Source of the DNA: Alphaproteobacteria bacterium
GTDB taxonomy: Bacteria; Pseudomonadota; Alphaproteobacteria; Micavibrionales; Micavibrionaceae
Assembly: GCA_028289285.1 (NCBI GenBank)
Contig: JANQRF010000002.1
Location: forward strand, 62,001 to 126,000
DNA length: 64,000 nt
Reading direction: 5' to 3'
In this document: positions 15,311 through 23,059 of the stretch, in pieces
How the letters are laid out: each line of letters opens with the position of its first letter
Position numbering within the stretch: the stretch's first letter is position 1
Made by a program: the position numbers and the translations under genes
Notes under the pieces: generated by a model
Told to the model about the DNA's origin: nothing
Databases searched by the model: none
Seen by the model: the letters and a program-made list of their open reading frames with translations, nothing else

Positions 15311-16509
15311 AGGCTAAGCCGCGGCAGGATCATGTAAAATAACATGCTGCCCATACCGAACGGACCCCACATATCCACTTCGACTATGGTGCGGATTAAA
15401 AACATCAGTGTCAGGCCTGCCAGAAATGCTGTTTCACGGTTCATCCCATAACGTAAAACTGTTCTGAGTGCGATGAAGGCTGTGGTCAGAATAATGAGTG
15501 TTATTAATGCAAGCCCGGCCGCTCCCAGATCAACAAAGGCCTGAATGAAGAAATTATGAAAGTGAAAACCGGTCTTGGCGGTGATGTAAAAGGCCTCCCA
15601 TAAATATTCTGCCGGATTATGACCGGGCACCCAAAAGGCCCGGTAGCCATGTCCTAGAAGCGGATGCACGAGGGCGTTCTCAATGCCTTGCGCCCATAAA
15701 AAAGTACGGCCTGTGAGTGTGGGGTCCCGGTTTAAAATATTAAGCGTCCCACCAAGTGCATCCAGATCAAAGCCAATCGCGAAACTTAAAGCCGATAGCG
15801 CCGCACATAGCAATGCAAACAGGGCCGGCCAGTGAAAGATGCGCGGCAGTTTTTGAATACAGGCAAGAAGGGCAAGGCCTGCAATCACTGTTGCTATGGC
15901 AATGTAAGAAGAGGCAGAGTGGCTAAGAGCCAGGCTCGTTCCGCTGATGGCTAAAGCCGGAAGCGCAAAAAAGAGTTTTGTTTTAAGAGATGCTTTGCAG
16001 AGTAAAAGGACAAGACCTGTTAAAACGCCGACAGACGCAAAAAAGCCGACAATATTTTTAGAGCCGAAATAGCCAACCAAGATTTGCCTGCCTGTAAAAT
16101 AATCGGTTGCATAGTTACCGCTTGCCAGGGAGATGGCAAGCACAAGCGTTACGCCAAGTGCCAGGCCTTTTAACAGGGAATCGATATCTACGCTACGCGC
16201 GATAATGATCGTGCAGACAATCATCGAAGCAAACTGCACGCCATGATAAAGGGTTTTTACAAAATAATCTGACCAGAAAGCGGAAAAACAACATAAAAGC
16301 GGGAGGCTTAAAAGCAAAAGCAGGTCGGGTGAGGGGGTAAGTAAAAATGGTCGCCGTAGGATTAAAAGCGGTAACCATAGCGCGTAAAACACCAAAATTG
16401 GTAAAACCTCGACTAATATGGAATAGGCCATGATAAGTGTGCTGAGTGCAACAAAGCCCGTCCCTATGAGCGGTGGAAGTGGCTTAAAGTCGAGCGCAAA
16501 AAAGGTCAT
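15265..16509 (-). CDS. O-antigen ligase / exopolysaccharide polymerase (Wzy/ExoQ-like)
   Basis: A 414-residue polytopic membrane protein with about ten to eleven helices and the Wzy_C (O-antigen ligase) region. The large periplasmic loop contains RTFLWAQGIENALVHPLLGHG, written here in part, and the motif HNFFIQAFVDLGAAGL, typical of Wzy/WaaL/ExoQ. It polymerises lipid-linked repeat units or ligates polymer; next to a GumC-like co-polymerase the polymerase role is more likely. The downstream end overlaps the convergent glycosyltransferase by 46 bp. The next upstream gene in the same direction is 8 bp away. Confidence 0.8.
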   Translation of the reverse strand: MTFFALDFKPLPPLIGTGFVALSTLIMAYSILVEVLPILVFYALWLPLLILRRPFLLTPSPDLLLLLSLPLLCCFSAFWSDYFVKTLYHGVQFASMIVCTIIIARSVDIDSLLKGLALGVTLVLAISLASGNYATDYFTGRQILVGYFGSKNIVGFFASVGVLTGLVLLLCKASLKTKLFFALPALAISGTSLALSHSASSYIAIATVIAGLALLACIQKLPRIFHWPALFALLCAALSALSFAIGFDLDALGGTLNILNRDPTLTGRTFLWAQGIENALVHPLLGHGYRAFWVPGHNPAEYLWEAFYITAKTGFHFHNFFIQAFVDLGAAGLALITLIILTTAFIALRTVLRYGMNRETAFLAGLTLMFLIRTIVEVDMWGPFGMGSMLFYMILPRLSLYARRKKRFEASEAN

Positions 16510-16517
16510 ATTCTGTT

Positions 16518-17513
16518 TTACTTCATCAGGGAGCGATATGCATCCAGATATATCTGCATGCTTTGTGCTGCGGATAGGTTTTCTTCAATAAATTGCCTTG
16601 GATGATATGTCTCAAGCTGCTTAAGAAATATTTCAAGAGAGTTTTCCAGATTGGCTATTTGAAATCGTAAGCCTGCCTGCGGGCTAAAATAGGGAACGGA
16701 GCTGACCCCAATATCTTTTTCAACATAAGGCTTGAGTGCCGGGTCCATTATTTTTCCCTCATCCCATGCGAGAACGGGGAGATTGCGGGCCATGGCTTCA
16801 TGGCAGGCCATACCTTGTGTTTCATGAACGCTTAGCCAAATCAGCGCCTTTGATTGATGCAGAAGATTTTTGTAAGTCGATGTTATATGTTTGCCATAGC
16901 GTAGTATTTTGTAATGCAGTTTTTTTTGATTCAGTAAATCCGTAAGTTTATCCAGAACGGCCTTCTTATATGTTTCACGTTCAAAATAAATTTTGTCATA
17001 GATCAGAAAATCGTATGTCTTTTTCTTCTGCCCTGTATCTGGCCAATCCTGTATGTCAAAACCTGTGAAAAAACTTTGAACAGGCTTATTTGTATAAGAG
17101 CTGTAAAGATTTTTCATCCAACCCGATTTGACTAGAAAAGACTTAATACGCGGGTTTTTTGCGGTGTGTTGAAATGCATCTGGAGACTTAAGCTCGCCAG
17201 ACCCGTATAGAACAGGATTTTGAAGATCTTTAGTTTTATCCAGAACACTAAAAAAGCCATGAAGGCCGATTGGATGATCCGGATTTTGCCGTGCGACCTT
17301 AAAGTTGTTTATGTACACTTTATGCCCGGCCTTTTGAAGCTGACGGCAAAGTGTGTAAAAAGATACATAATAGCCGGTATGAATTTGCTGTCTAAACAGT
17401 GTGCGCTTAAGAGTGCGGGCATAATAGTGACCTGCAGAAAAGACTTTACCTGTTAGGCCTTCCAAGGCTTTCAAATCATGTCCATCATAAAAAAGATAAA
17501 TGTCTTCAGGCAT
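16518..17513 (-). CDS. GT-B type glycosyltransferase, low-similarity
   Basis: A 331-residue soluble protein with a GT-B fold signature in its C-terminal half: SKALIWLSVHETQGMACHEA, where the glutamate-rich acceptor/donor site resembles the EGFGLPxxEA motif of GT4 enzymes, followed by NLPVLAWDEGK. The N-terminal half (YLFYDGHD..., HYYARTLKRTLF) does not match a family I can name. Lys-rich with lower GC than neighbours. It starts one base after the stop of the upstream glycosyltransferase, so it is in the same operon and probably adds one sugar of the repeat unit. Confidence 0.7.
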   Translation of the reverse strand: MPEDIYLFYDGHDLKALEGLTGKVFSAGHYYARTLKRTLFRQQIHTGYYVSFYTLCRQLQKAGHKVYINNFKVARQNPDHPIGLHGFFSVLDKTKDLQNPVLYGSGELKSPDAFQHTAKNPRIKSFLVKSGWMKNLYSSYTNKPVQSFFTGFDIQDWPDTGQKKKTYDFLIYDKIYFERETYKKAVLDKLTDLLNQKKLHYKILRYGKHITSTYKNLLHQSKALIWLSVHETQGMACHEAMARNLPVLAWDEGKIMDPALKPYVEKDIGVSSVPYFSPQAGLRFQIANLENSLEIFLKQLETYHPRQFIEENLSAAQSMQIYLDAYRSLMK

Positions 17514-17514
17514 A

Positions 17515-18432
17515 TTAAAATGTTTTCAGGTGTTGTTTCCAGCCGCATATACGGTTTAAGAGAGGTTGATACAACATAAGAGCGCTTTGCGGGGAGCTTA
17601 GGGCATTTTTCAAAGCCTGTCCGAAAGCTTTATCTTTTATATCTTGTATGATTGCTTCATAGGTCATATGCGCTTTTAAGCGGGATACATATTTTTGTCC
17701 AAGCCGTTTTGACGTTGCATCTAGATCATATCTGTCCAAAAACTGGCAGAGTTGTTCGATTTGCTTTTCAATGCTCTCGCTGTGCGAACGGAAAGAAATT
17801 GAACTACTTCTTTGCGTGTAAATATACCCGCCGGACGGACCAATGACGCATTTTGCGCCGGATGCCAAGGCCTCTACTATGAGCTGGTAATCTTCGCCAA
17901 TCTTTAGGTTAGAGTCGTACTGAAGCTTATGCTCTTTTAAAAAAGAAGCTTTAAAAACCGGCTTTAGATATCCAAGTTCCGGGTGCTTTAGAAAATCATC
18001 CAAGGATAAAAGGGTATTCTCCTGTAATTGTATCTTTTGAAATAAAGGCGCTTGTGCCTGCGTTTCTTCGTGAACTGTAACAGGGTTATCTACAACAATA
18101 TCTGCATTTTGATTATTGGCCGTCTTAAGAAGATTTTCCAGGCGTGCGGGGTGCATCCAGTCATCTCCATCCAAAACAGCGATCCATGCGCCGTTTGCAC
18201 GGGATAAAGCCGTATTACGTGCGGTGGCCGGCCCCTGATTGGCGTCATGTTTAAGGCAGATAAGTCGCTCATCTTCAATTTTCTGAGCGATATTAAAGGT
18301 GTTATCTGTTGAAGCATCATCTACAAGAATGACTTCGAGACTGGCATGTGTTTGGTCAAGGGCGCTGCGTACGGCTTTTTCAATATAGGGCCCAGTATTA
18401 TAGGCGGCAATTATCACAGATAGATCAGGCAT
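17515..18432 (-). CDS. family 2 glycosyltransferase
   Basis: A 305-residue GT-A enzyme: VIIAAYNTGPYIEKAV at the N-terminus, VDDASTDNT around 38-46, and DGD at residues 88-90 (VLDGDDWM) as the metal-binding site. A GEDYQL motif near residue 180 marks the acceptor side. It is similar in layout to the glycosyltransferase at 14375 and both carry a 'KPVFKASFL/KPLMRRTFL' segment, suggesting they are paralogues adding related sugars. Its first 8 bp overlap the exoA-like gene upstream. Confidence 0.85.
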   Translation of the reverse strand: MPDLSVIIAAYNTGPYIEKAVRSALDQTHASLEVILVDDASTDNTFNIAQKIEDERLICLKHDANQGPATARNTALSRANGAWIAVLDGDDWMHPARLENLLKTANNQNADIVVDNPVTVHEETQAQAPLFQKIQLQENTLLSLDDFLKHPELGYLKPVFKASFLKEHKLQYDSNLKIGEDYQLIVEALASGAKCVIGPSGGYIYTQRSSSISFRSHSESIEKQIEQLCQFLDRYDLDATSKRLGQKYVSRLKAHMTYEAIIQDIKDKAFGQALKNALSSPQSALMLYQPLLNRICGWKQHLKTF

Positions 18433-19405
18433 GGCGTAAGCCTATTAGCCTGTTTAAAAAGCCTGCTGTAAATCCAAGAGCCCAGGCAAAATGCATGATC
18501 ATGGCGGCCAGGCCACTTAAGGTAAAAACAAACATATCTTTTTCTTTTACCCCCAATATCATCCCATAGGTAAGACAGATTCCTGCCCAAAGTAGAAGTG
18601 GTAAGCTAGAGAAGGGGAGTAAAATGACAGCGCCTAAGGCGCCCAGTGGTAAAAGTTGACGGAGCTTGAGGCGAAGTTTATGTTTGGTCACTGTCTGAAA
18701 CCGCCCACGTCCATAGCCGAAATATTGTTTAAATAATGAGGTAAAATCTTCACGTGGAAAATAATTTGCGTACGTTTTATCAGTGAGCCAGATTTTATAA
18801 CCGGCTTGTATAAGGCGCACATCAAGCTCTGCGTCTTCGTTATGTGTAAAACCTTCATCATATCCACCAATATCCTGAAAGGCCTTCATGGAGATCAGGG
18901 CATGATGGCCGTGGTCAACCCACTTTCCATTGGTTTGCGTGCGCCTGTGAGCCGATCCGCCATTGCCCAGAACAGAATTTTGGGCCGCTGCAATCGCGCG
19001 CTGAACGGGGCTTTTGCCAATAGTTTTAAGCGTTACACAGATACTATCTGCGCCTGTTTTCAGAACTTCTTTTAGCAGACAATCAATATAATCATCTGGA
19101 TATACACAATGCGCATCGATCCGGATTATGGTTTCATAATTCTGTGCGTATGTTTGGACGGCAAGGTTTACAGCACTGCTTTGAATTTTTTTAGGATTGT
19201 GTAGGTATCTTATCTTTTCATGGTCTTTCGCCAGCTTTTTGACAATATTGATTGTCTCATCTGTGCTGCCACCATCGGCACAAATAATGAGAGAATCCAG
19301 ATTTTCGGTCATCAATAAAAGCTGCTGAAGCAGAGGTCCGATAAACACTTCTTCATTCAGGCAGGGGATAACGATCAGAAAATTCTGTGTGCTTTCTTTC
19401 ATCAT
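18425..19405 (-). CDS. ExoA-like family 2 glycosyltransferase with C-terminal membrane helices
   Basis: A 326-residue protein: VIPCLNEEVFI at 12-22, ADGGSTDET at 43-51 and metal site DAH at 97-99, then the segment LGNGGSAHRR that is characteristic of ExoA of succinoglycan synthesis, then about three hydrophobic helices after residue 245. In Sinorhizobium ExoA adds the third sugar, a beta-1,3-glucose, on the lipid carrier. Here the gene follows an ExoL-like and a GH16 ExoK-like gene in the same order as exoK-exoL-exoA. It overlaps the ExoL-like gene by 4 bp. Sugar specificity is inferred from synteny only. Confidence 0.8.
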   Translation of the reverse strand: MMKESTQNFLIVIPCLNEEVFIGPLLQQLLLMTENLDSLIICADGGSTDETINIVKKLAKDHEKIRYLHNPKKIQSSAVNLAVQTYAQNYETIIRIDAHCVYPDDYIDCLLKEVLKTGADSICVTLKTIGKSPVQRAIAAAQNSVLGNGGSAHRRTQTNGKWVDHGHHALISMKAFQDIGGYDEGFTHNEDAELDVRLIQAGYKIWLTDKTYANYFPREDFTSLFKQYFGYGRGRFQTVTKHKLRLKLRQLLPLGALGAVILLPFSSLPLLLWAGICLTYGMILGVKEKDMFVFTLSGLAAMIMHFAWALGFTAGFLNRLIGLRHA

Positions 19406-20511
19406 AAATCTGTATATGTCTTTAACTGATCAACCAGCTTAATGCAGTCTTTATGAGAAAACTGCCAGCATGTCTGTGGAACGGTATTATATTTATTTGT
19501 CAGTTCTTTATAAGATTCTGGCGTCAGGGTTTTAAAAAAATCATAGATATCCTTTTCAGGGCTTTCAAAAGATACGCCAAGGCCAAGATTTTGTAGAAAA
19601 GAAGCCGTCTGGGTGCCCGCACGCGCCAGGTGTACAAGCTGCAACGCGCCGACTTCGTATAGCCTGTTGGGTAAGAGCCAATCGGAATTATACCCTTCTT
19701 CATAAAAATCAATTGTCCAACAAAAATGGATATCTTCATAGATATCTGCCAGTGTTTCTAAAGAACCATATGGGCCTGTATAGGACATGTGATTTGACTG
19801 ACTGACAAGGCTGTCAAAATCAGGAATTTGATCATAAGCTGGCTTGCCGGAGAGAATAACTTCAACCTCTCCGTCTAAGAATTTTGATAGATCTATAAGA
19901 ATGTCTAAGCTTTTTTTACATCTCAACATACCATGCCAGCCGATCCGCCATGGTTTTTGTGTCGGAGGTAGGGTTGGTGTTTTCGAAAGGGCAGGATAGA
20001 TTTTATTTTCAGTGAGTAATCGATCACAAGAAAGATGATTATATTTCTCAAAATAGTTTTCCAAAAACCCAGGAGAGCTTGTGATGACAGCGCTTGCATA
20101 TTTTCCTGCCCATTTTTCAAGTGTACGTAAAGTGCAGGAAATAATATTCTTTTGAATCATTAATCTGTGAATATCCAAGACTTCATAAATTAGGGGTTTT
20201 TTCAGCTTGAAACAGATCAGGGCCCAGCGTGCAATCACAAGCATCTCAAGATTGCGCACAAGAATAAGGTCTGTGTTTTCAAAGGATGTACGGTAAGAAA
20301 AAATCCGGATGCATGCTTTTAATATGCTGAAAATACGTTTGACCAGCCGCGCATTTTCAGTTTTCCCAAAATCAAGCAAGACGTTACGATCAGGAGCTCC
20401 ACGCCGAAATCCACCAAGAGTAACCTGCGCGCCGCCATCTTCCATCATGCGCTTTCGTTTTTGGACGGCAGCATCATGAATATCATGGACAAGGTACAGG
20501 ATATGAACCAT
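19402..20511 (-). CDS. ExoL-like glycosyltransferase
   Basis: A 369-residue GT-B enzyme without membrane helices. It begins ILYLVHDIHDAAVQKRKRMM followed by a VTLGGFRR motif, which resembles the start of ExoL, the succinoglycan glucosyltransferase. The central WRIGWHGMLRCKKSLDIL segment and the later LPNRLYEVGALQ donor-site region fit GT4-type folds. It sits between the GH16 gene (6 bp gap) and the exoA-like gene (4 bp overlap), matching exo gene order. Specific sugar unknown. The AT-rich composition matches its immediate neighbours. Confidence 0.75.
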   Translation of the reverse strand: MVHILYLVHDIHDAAVQKRKRMMEDGGAQVTLGGFRRGAPDRNVLLDFGKTENARLVKRIFSILKACIRIFSYRTSFENTDLILVRNLEMLVIARWALICFKLKKPLIYEVLDIHRLMIQKNIISCTLRTLEKWAGKYASAVITSSPGFLENYFEKYNHLSCDRLLTENKIYPALSKTPTLPPTQKPWRIGWHGMLRCKKSLDILIDLSKFLDGEVEVILSGKPAYDQIPDFDSLVSQSNHMSYTGPYGSLETLADIYEDIHFCWTIDFYEEGYNSDWLLPNRLYEVGALQLVHLARAGTQTASFLQNLGLGVSFESPEKDIYDFFKTLTPESYKELTNKYNTVPQTCWQFSHKDCIKLVDQLKTYTDL

Positions 20512-20517
20512 TCAGCT

Positions 20518-21276
20518 TTAAGTTTCTTCTGAAAAGGGTGTAAATTTTACCCACTGAATATGCGCCTGTTTAGGCTCTTCGTATGTGAAAATCCCAAGCC
20601 AGTCTTTTTTCTCGGGCCCTCCGGACCATAGACTGAGGAATATTTTGGATGGTTGATCGGGAATATCTGTATCTTCCGGTGTTTCATAGACGAGCTTGTC
20701 ATTGATAAACCATTTGAGAGAGTCTTTGCGCCATTCAAACGCATATGTATTGAAACTTGTTGCAGCATCAAAACCTAAATCTATTTTTTGAACTTTGGCT
20801 TGTTTTCCATTGTGCCAATAGGTGATATCTACGCGCCGTGTATTTTTACCCAGAATTTCAAAATCAATTTCATCGTGAATTTTATTGCCGTGTGGTGGGC
20901 CGGTATAAGTGAAAAAAGCCGTATTCAATCCTCTACCAGAGGCGGCTTTAAGCCGAGCTTCATAGCGTCCGTAATGAAATGTTTCACGGCTTTGAATCTC
21001 CCCACAACTAATCGGCCTTTTTTCTGCGGCTTTTGGGGAGAGAGTTATTACAAGCGTATTATTTTCTTGGGAAAGCGCTTCCTTACGCCATTCACAGGAT
21101 TGCCAGTGCGCATTCGCCCAGCCGTGTGAGATATACCAGATGTGTTCATTAATCTGTCCTCTGGTATCAAATAAAGGTAATATATGAGATTGCGCAAAAG
21201 AAAACCCGCTCAGGACGAAAGCCATCAATCCGGTTAAGAGAAAACCATACATAAAAGAGAGTTTAGTAGGCGCCAC
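20518..21276 (-). CDS. GH16 endo-beta-glucanase-like protein (ExoK-like)
   Basis: A 252-residue secreted glycoside hydrolase. A signal peptide covers about residues 1-29 (ending FSFAQ). The GH16 active site DEIDFEILG lies at 135-143, with Glu136 as nucleophile, Asp138 and Glu140 as acid/base. In Sinorhizobium ExoK trims nascent succinoglycan to lower-molecular-weight chains; a similar exopolysaccharide-processing role is likely here. The start overlaps the exoY-like gene by 14 bp; an internal ATG at residue 9 is an alternative start with less signal-peptide charge. Confidence 0.85.
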   Translation of the reverse strand: MAPTKLSFMYGFLLTGLMAFVLSGFSFAQSHILPLFDTRGQINEHIWYISHGWANAHWQSCEWRKEALSQENNTLVITLSPKAAEKRPISCGEIQSRETFHYGRYEARLKAASGRGLNTAFFTYTGPPHGNKIHDEIDFEILGKNTRRVDITYWHNGKQAKVQKIDLGFDAATSFNTYAFEWRKDSLKWFINDKLVYETPEDTDIPDQPSKIFLSLWSGGPEKKDWLGIFTYEEPKQAHIQWVKFTPFSEET

Positions 21277-21955
21277 GTGCAGAAGCTACAACAAAAATGG
21301 TTCTAATAAGAATGACGATATCATTGCACAAAGACCAGTTACGGACATAGCGGCGATCAAGTTCAACACGTTCTTCATAAGATGTATCGTTCCGTCCGCT
21401 GACTTGCCACAATCCGGTGATACCCGGTTTGACGGAAGCATATTCCTTGATAGCATCGCCATAATATTTACGTTCTTCGCGTACGATCGGACGCGGGCCA
21501 ATCAGGCTCATTTCTCCACGTATTACGTTATAAAGTTGTGGCAATTCATCAAGGCTGTATTTACGCAGAATTTTGCCCAGTTTTGTGATACGCGGATCAT
21601 CTTTGAGTTTATACGTGTTCTCAAATTCCTGTTGTGCAGATTTATCCTGCGTAAGGTGATCTTGTAAAATATCAGATGCATTTGTCACCATTGTTCTGAA
21701 TTTGTAGCATCTGAAAGGTTTGTTATTCTTGCCGATACGGATCTGAGCGTAAAAGGCCGGGCCGCCATCTCTTCTTATTAGTAAAGCGAGGATCAAAAAT
21801 AACCAGGAGGTGCATATAAGGAGCAATAAAGACAAAAGCCACTCGCTATTATACTTAAAGGATGTTTTTAAGTATCTTGATGTGGCATCGAATGCTTTAT
21901 TCTGCCGTACTGTAAAAAATTTTTCCATTGAGCTATAACCGCATGAATATGCCAT
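21263..21955 (-). CDS. ExoY-like undecaprenyl-phosphate sugar-1-phosphate transferase
   Basis: A 230-residue bacterial sugar transferase of the PHPT family. One membrane segment lies near residues 35-58, then KFRTM, DDPRITKLGKILRKYSLDELPQ, GPRP and a closing ARGAY, the last being the characteristic ExoY/WbaP C-terminus. It moves a hexose-1-phosphate from a UDP-sugar to undecaprenyl phosphate and starts each repeat unit. It is the short, single-domain form without the N-terminal helices of WbaP. It is the first gene of the leftward operon exoY-K-L-A-GT-GT-polymerase; 64 bp separate it from the divergent glycosyltransferase. Confidence 0.9.
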   Translation of the reverse strand: MAYSCGYSSMEKFFTVRQNKAFDATSRYLKTSFKYNSEWLLSLLLLICTSWLFLILALLIRRDGGPAFYAQIRIGKNNKPFRCYKFRTMVTNASDILQDHLTQDKSAQQEFENTYKLKDDPRITKLGKILRKYSLDELPQLYNVIRGEMSLIGPRPIVREERKYYGDAIKEYASVKPGITGLWQVSGRNDTSYEERVELDRRYVRNWSLCNDIVILIRTIFVVASARGAY

Positions 21956-22019
21956 ACAATGGTATTACAAATATACTTGTATTTAAATCTAAAAATTTTA
22001 TTTTTATTAGGTAAAATAG

Positions 22020-22934
22020 TTGCGCCCAAATTTTTTTGACATAAGTATGTGTGTGGCATCCTTTAATGCACATGAGACGATTGGAAATGCATTAGAGAGC
22101 GCTTGTACACAGAACTGGCCAAAGGACCGATTTGAAGTCATTGTGGTTGATGATGCGTCAACTGATGAGACACCATCTGTTTTAAAAGAGCTTCAGGAAA
22201 CGCTGTCATTCCGGCTTATTGTGAATGAAGAAAACAGGGGGGTAGGAACTGTGCGCAATCAATTGATCAAACAAGCTAAAGGCGAATTTATTGCCTTCTT
22301 TGATGATGATGATGTGAGTGATCCGGACCGCATTCAAAAGCAATATGAACGGATTTGTATATACGAAGAAAAATTTGCACAAGGCATGCCGGTTATCTGC
22401 CATACGGCACGAATGCAAATTTTCTCAGATGGCAGGCAACGCATTGAGCCAACCGTTGGTGTAAATCCGGGTATTGTTGCGCCGAACGGGGAAGAGATGC
22501 TCCGGCGTTTACTGGTCGGCGAAAAGACAGAACAAACAAAAGGGTCTGTTGCAACATGCGCACAAATGGCACGGCGCAGTGTTTATGAAAACATTGGCGG
22601 CTTTGATGAAAAAGCCCGCCGTAGTGAAGATACGGAATTTTGTATCCGGGCAGCGCGAGAAGGGGCTCATTTTGTAGGAATTTCTGAGCCACTTGTCACA
22701 CAATATATAACATCTGGAACAGACAAATCTCCGGACGCTGAAGTAGAAAACATGATCTATGTGCTCGCCAAACATAAAGATCTTGTGAACAGTTATGGCA
22801 GTTACGAGTTTGAAAAAAGTTGGGTTGAACTGAAATATGATCTGAAAATGCGCCGATTTCTACCGGTTTTAGTTAATTTCGGACGTATTGTACTGAAATA
22901 TCCCGAATATCTTTACCGAAAAGCCATCAGTTAA
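22020..22934 (+). CDS. family 2 glycosyltransferase (TTG start)
   Basis: A 304-residue GT-A enzyme: MCVASFNAHETIGNAL, VVDDASTDET at 42-51 and a DDDD metal site at 95-98, and RSEDTEFCIRAAR on the acceptor side. The frame is closed by TAG at 22017-22019, so the start must be the TTG at 22020 (preceded by AGG about 10 bases upstream) or an ATG at residue 10, which would truncate the first beta strand; TTG is preferred. It is divergent from exoY and probably part of the same polymer pathway. Confidence 0.8.
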   Translation: MRPNFFDISMCVASFNAHETIGNALESACTQNWPKDRFEVIVVDDASTDETPSVLKELQETLSFRLIVNEENRGVGTVRNQLIKQAKGEFIAFFDDDDVSDPDRIQKQYERICIYEEKFAQGMPVICHTARMQIFSDGRQRIEPTVGVNPGIVAPNGEEMLRRLLVGEKTEQTKGSVATCAQMARRSVYENIGGFDEKARRSEDTEFCIRAAREGAHFVGISEPLVTQYITSGTDKSPDAEVENMIYVLAKHKDLVNSYGSYEFEKSWVELKYDLKMRRFLPVLVNFGRIVLKYPEYLYRKAIS

Positions 22935-22963
22935 ACTCCTTGTTTTTCCTTATCTTTTGAGCC

Positions 22964-22972
22964 TGTGGATAA
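22964..22972. promoter_or_regulatory. DnaA box upstream of podJL
   Basis: TGTGGATAA is the exact complement of the DnaA consensus TTATCCACA, 88 bp before the podJL ATG. A single box is not an origin. Confidence 0.5.
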
Positions 22973-23059
22973 TTTATAACGGACTTTAGACACTCTTATG
23001 CAATTTCTTTATGGTGGATTTAGCTTCCACATTGTTAAAGAGTAAGGGTTCAAGGCGTT

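Noticed and set aside
16971-16986. Partial parS-like sequence TGTTTCACGTTCAAAA
   Set aside because: Only one half-site is intact (13 of 16 positions) and it lies within a coding sequence. Similar half-sites at 18749 and 20980 are also incomplete.
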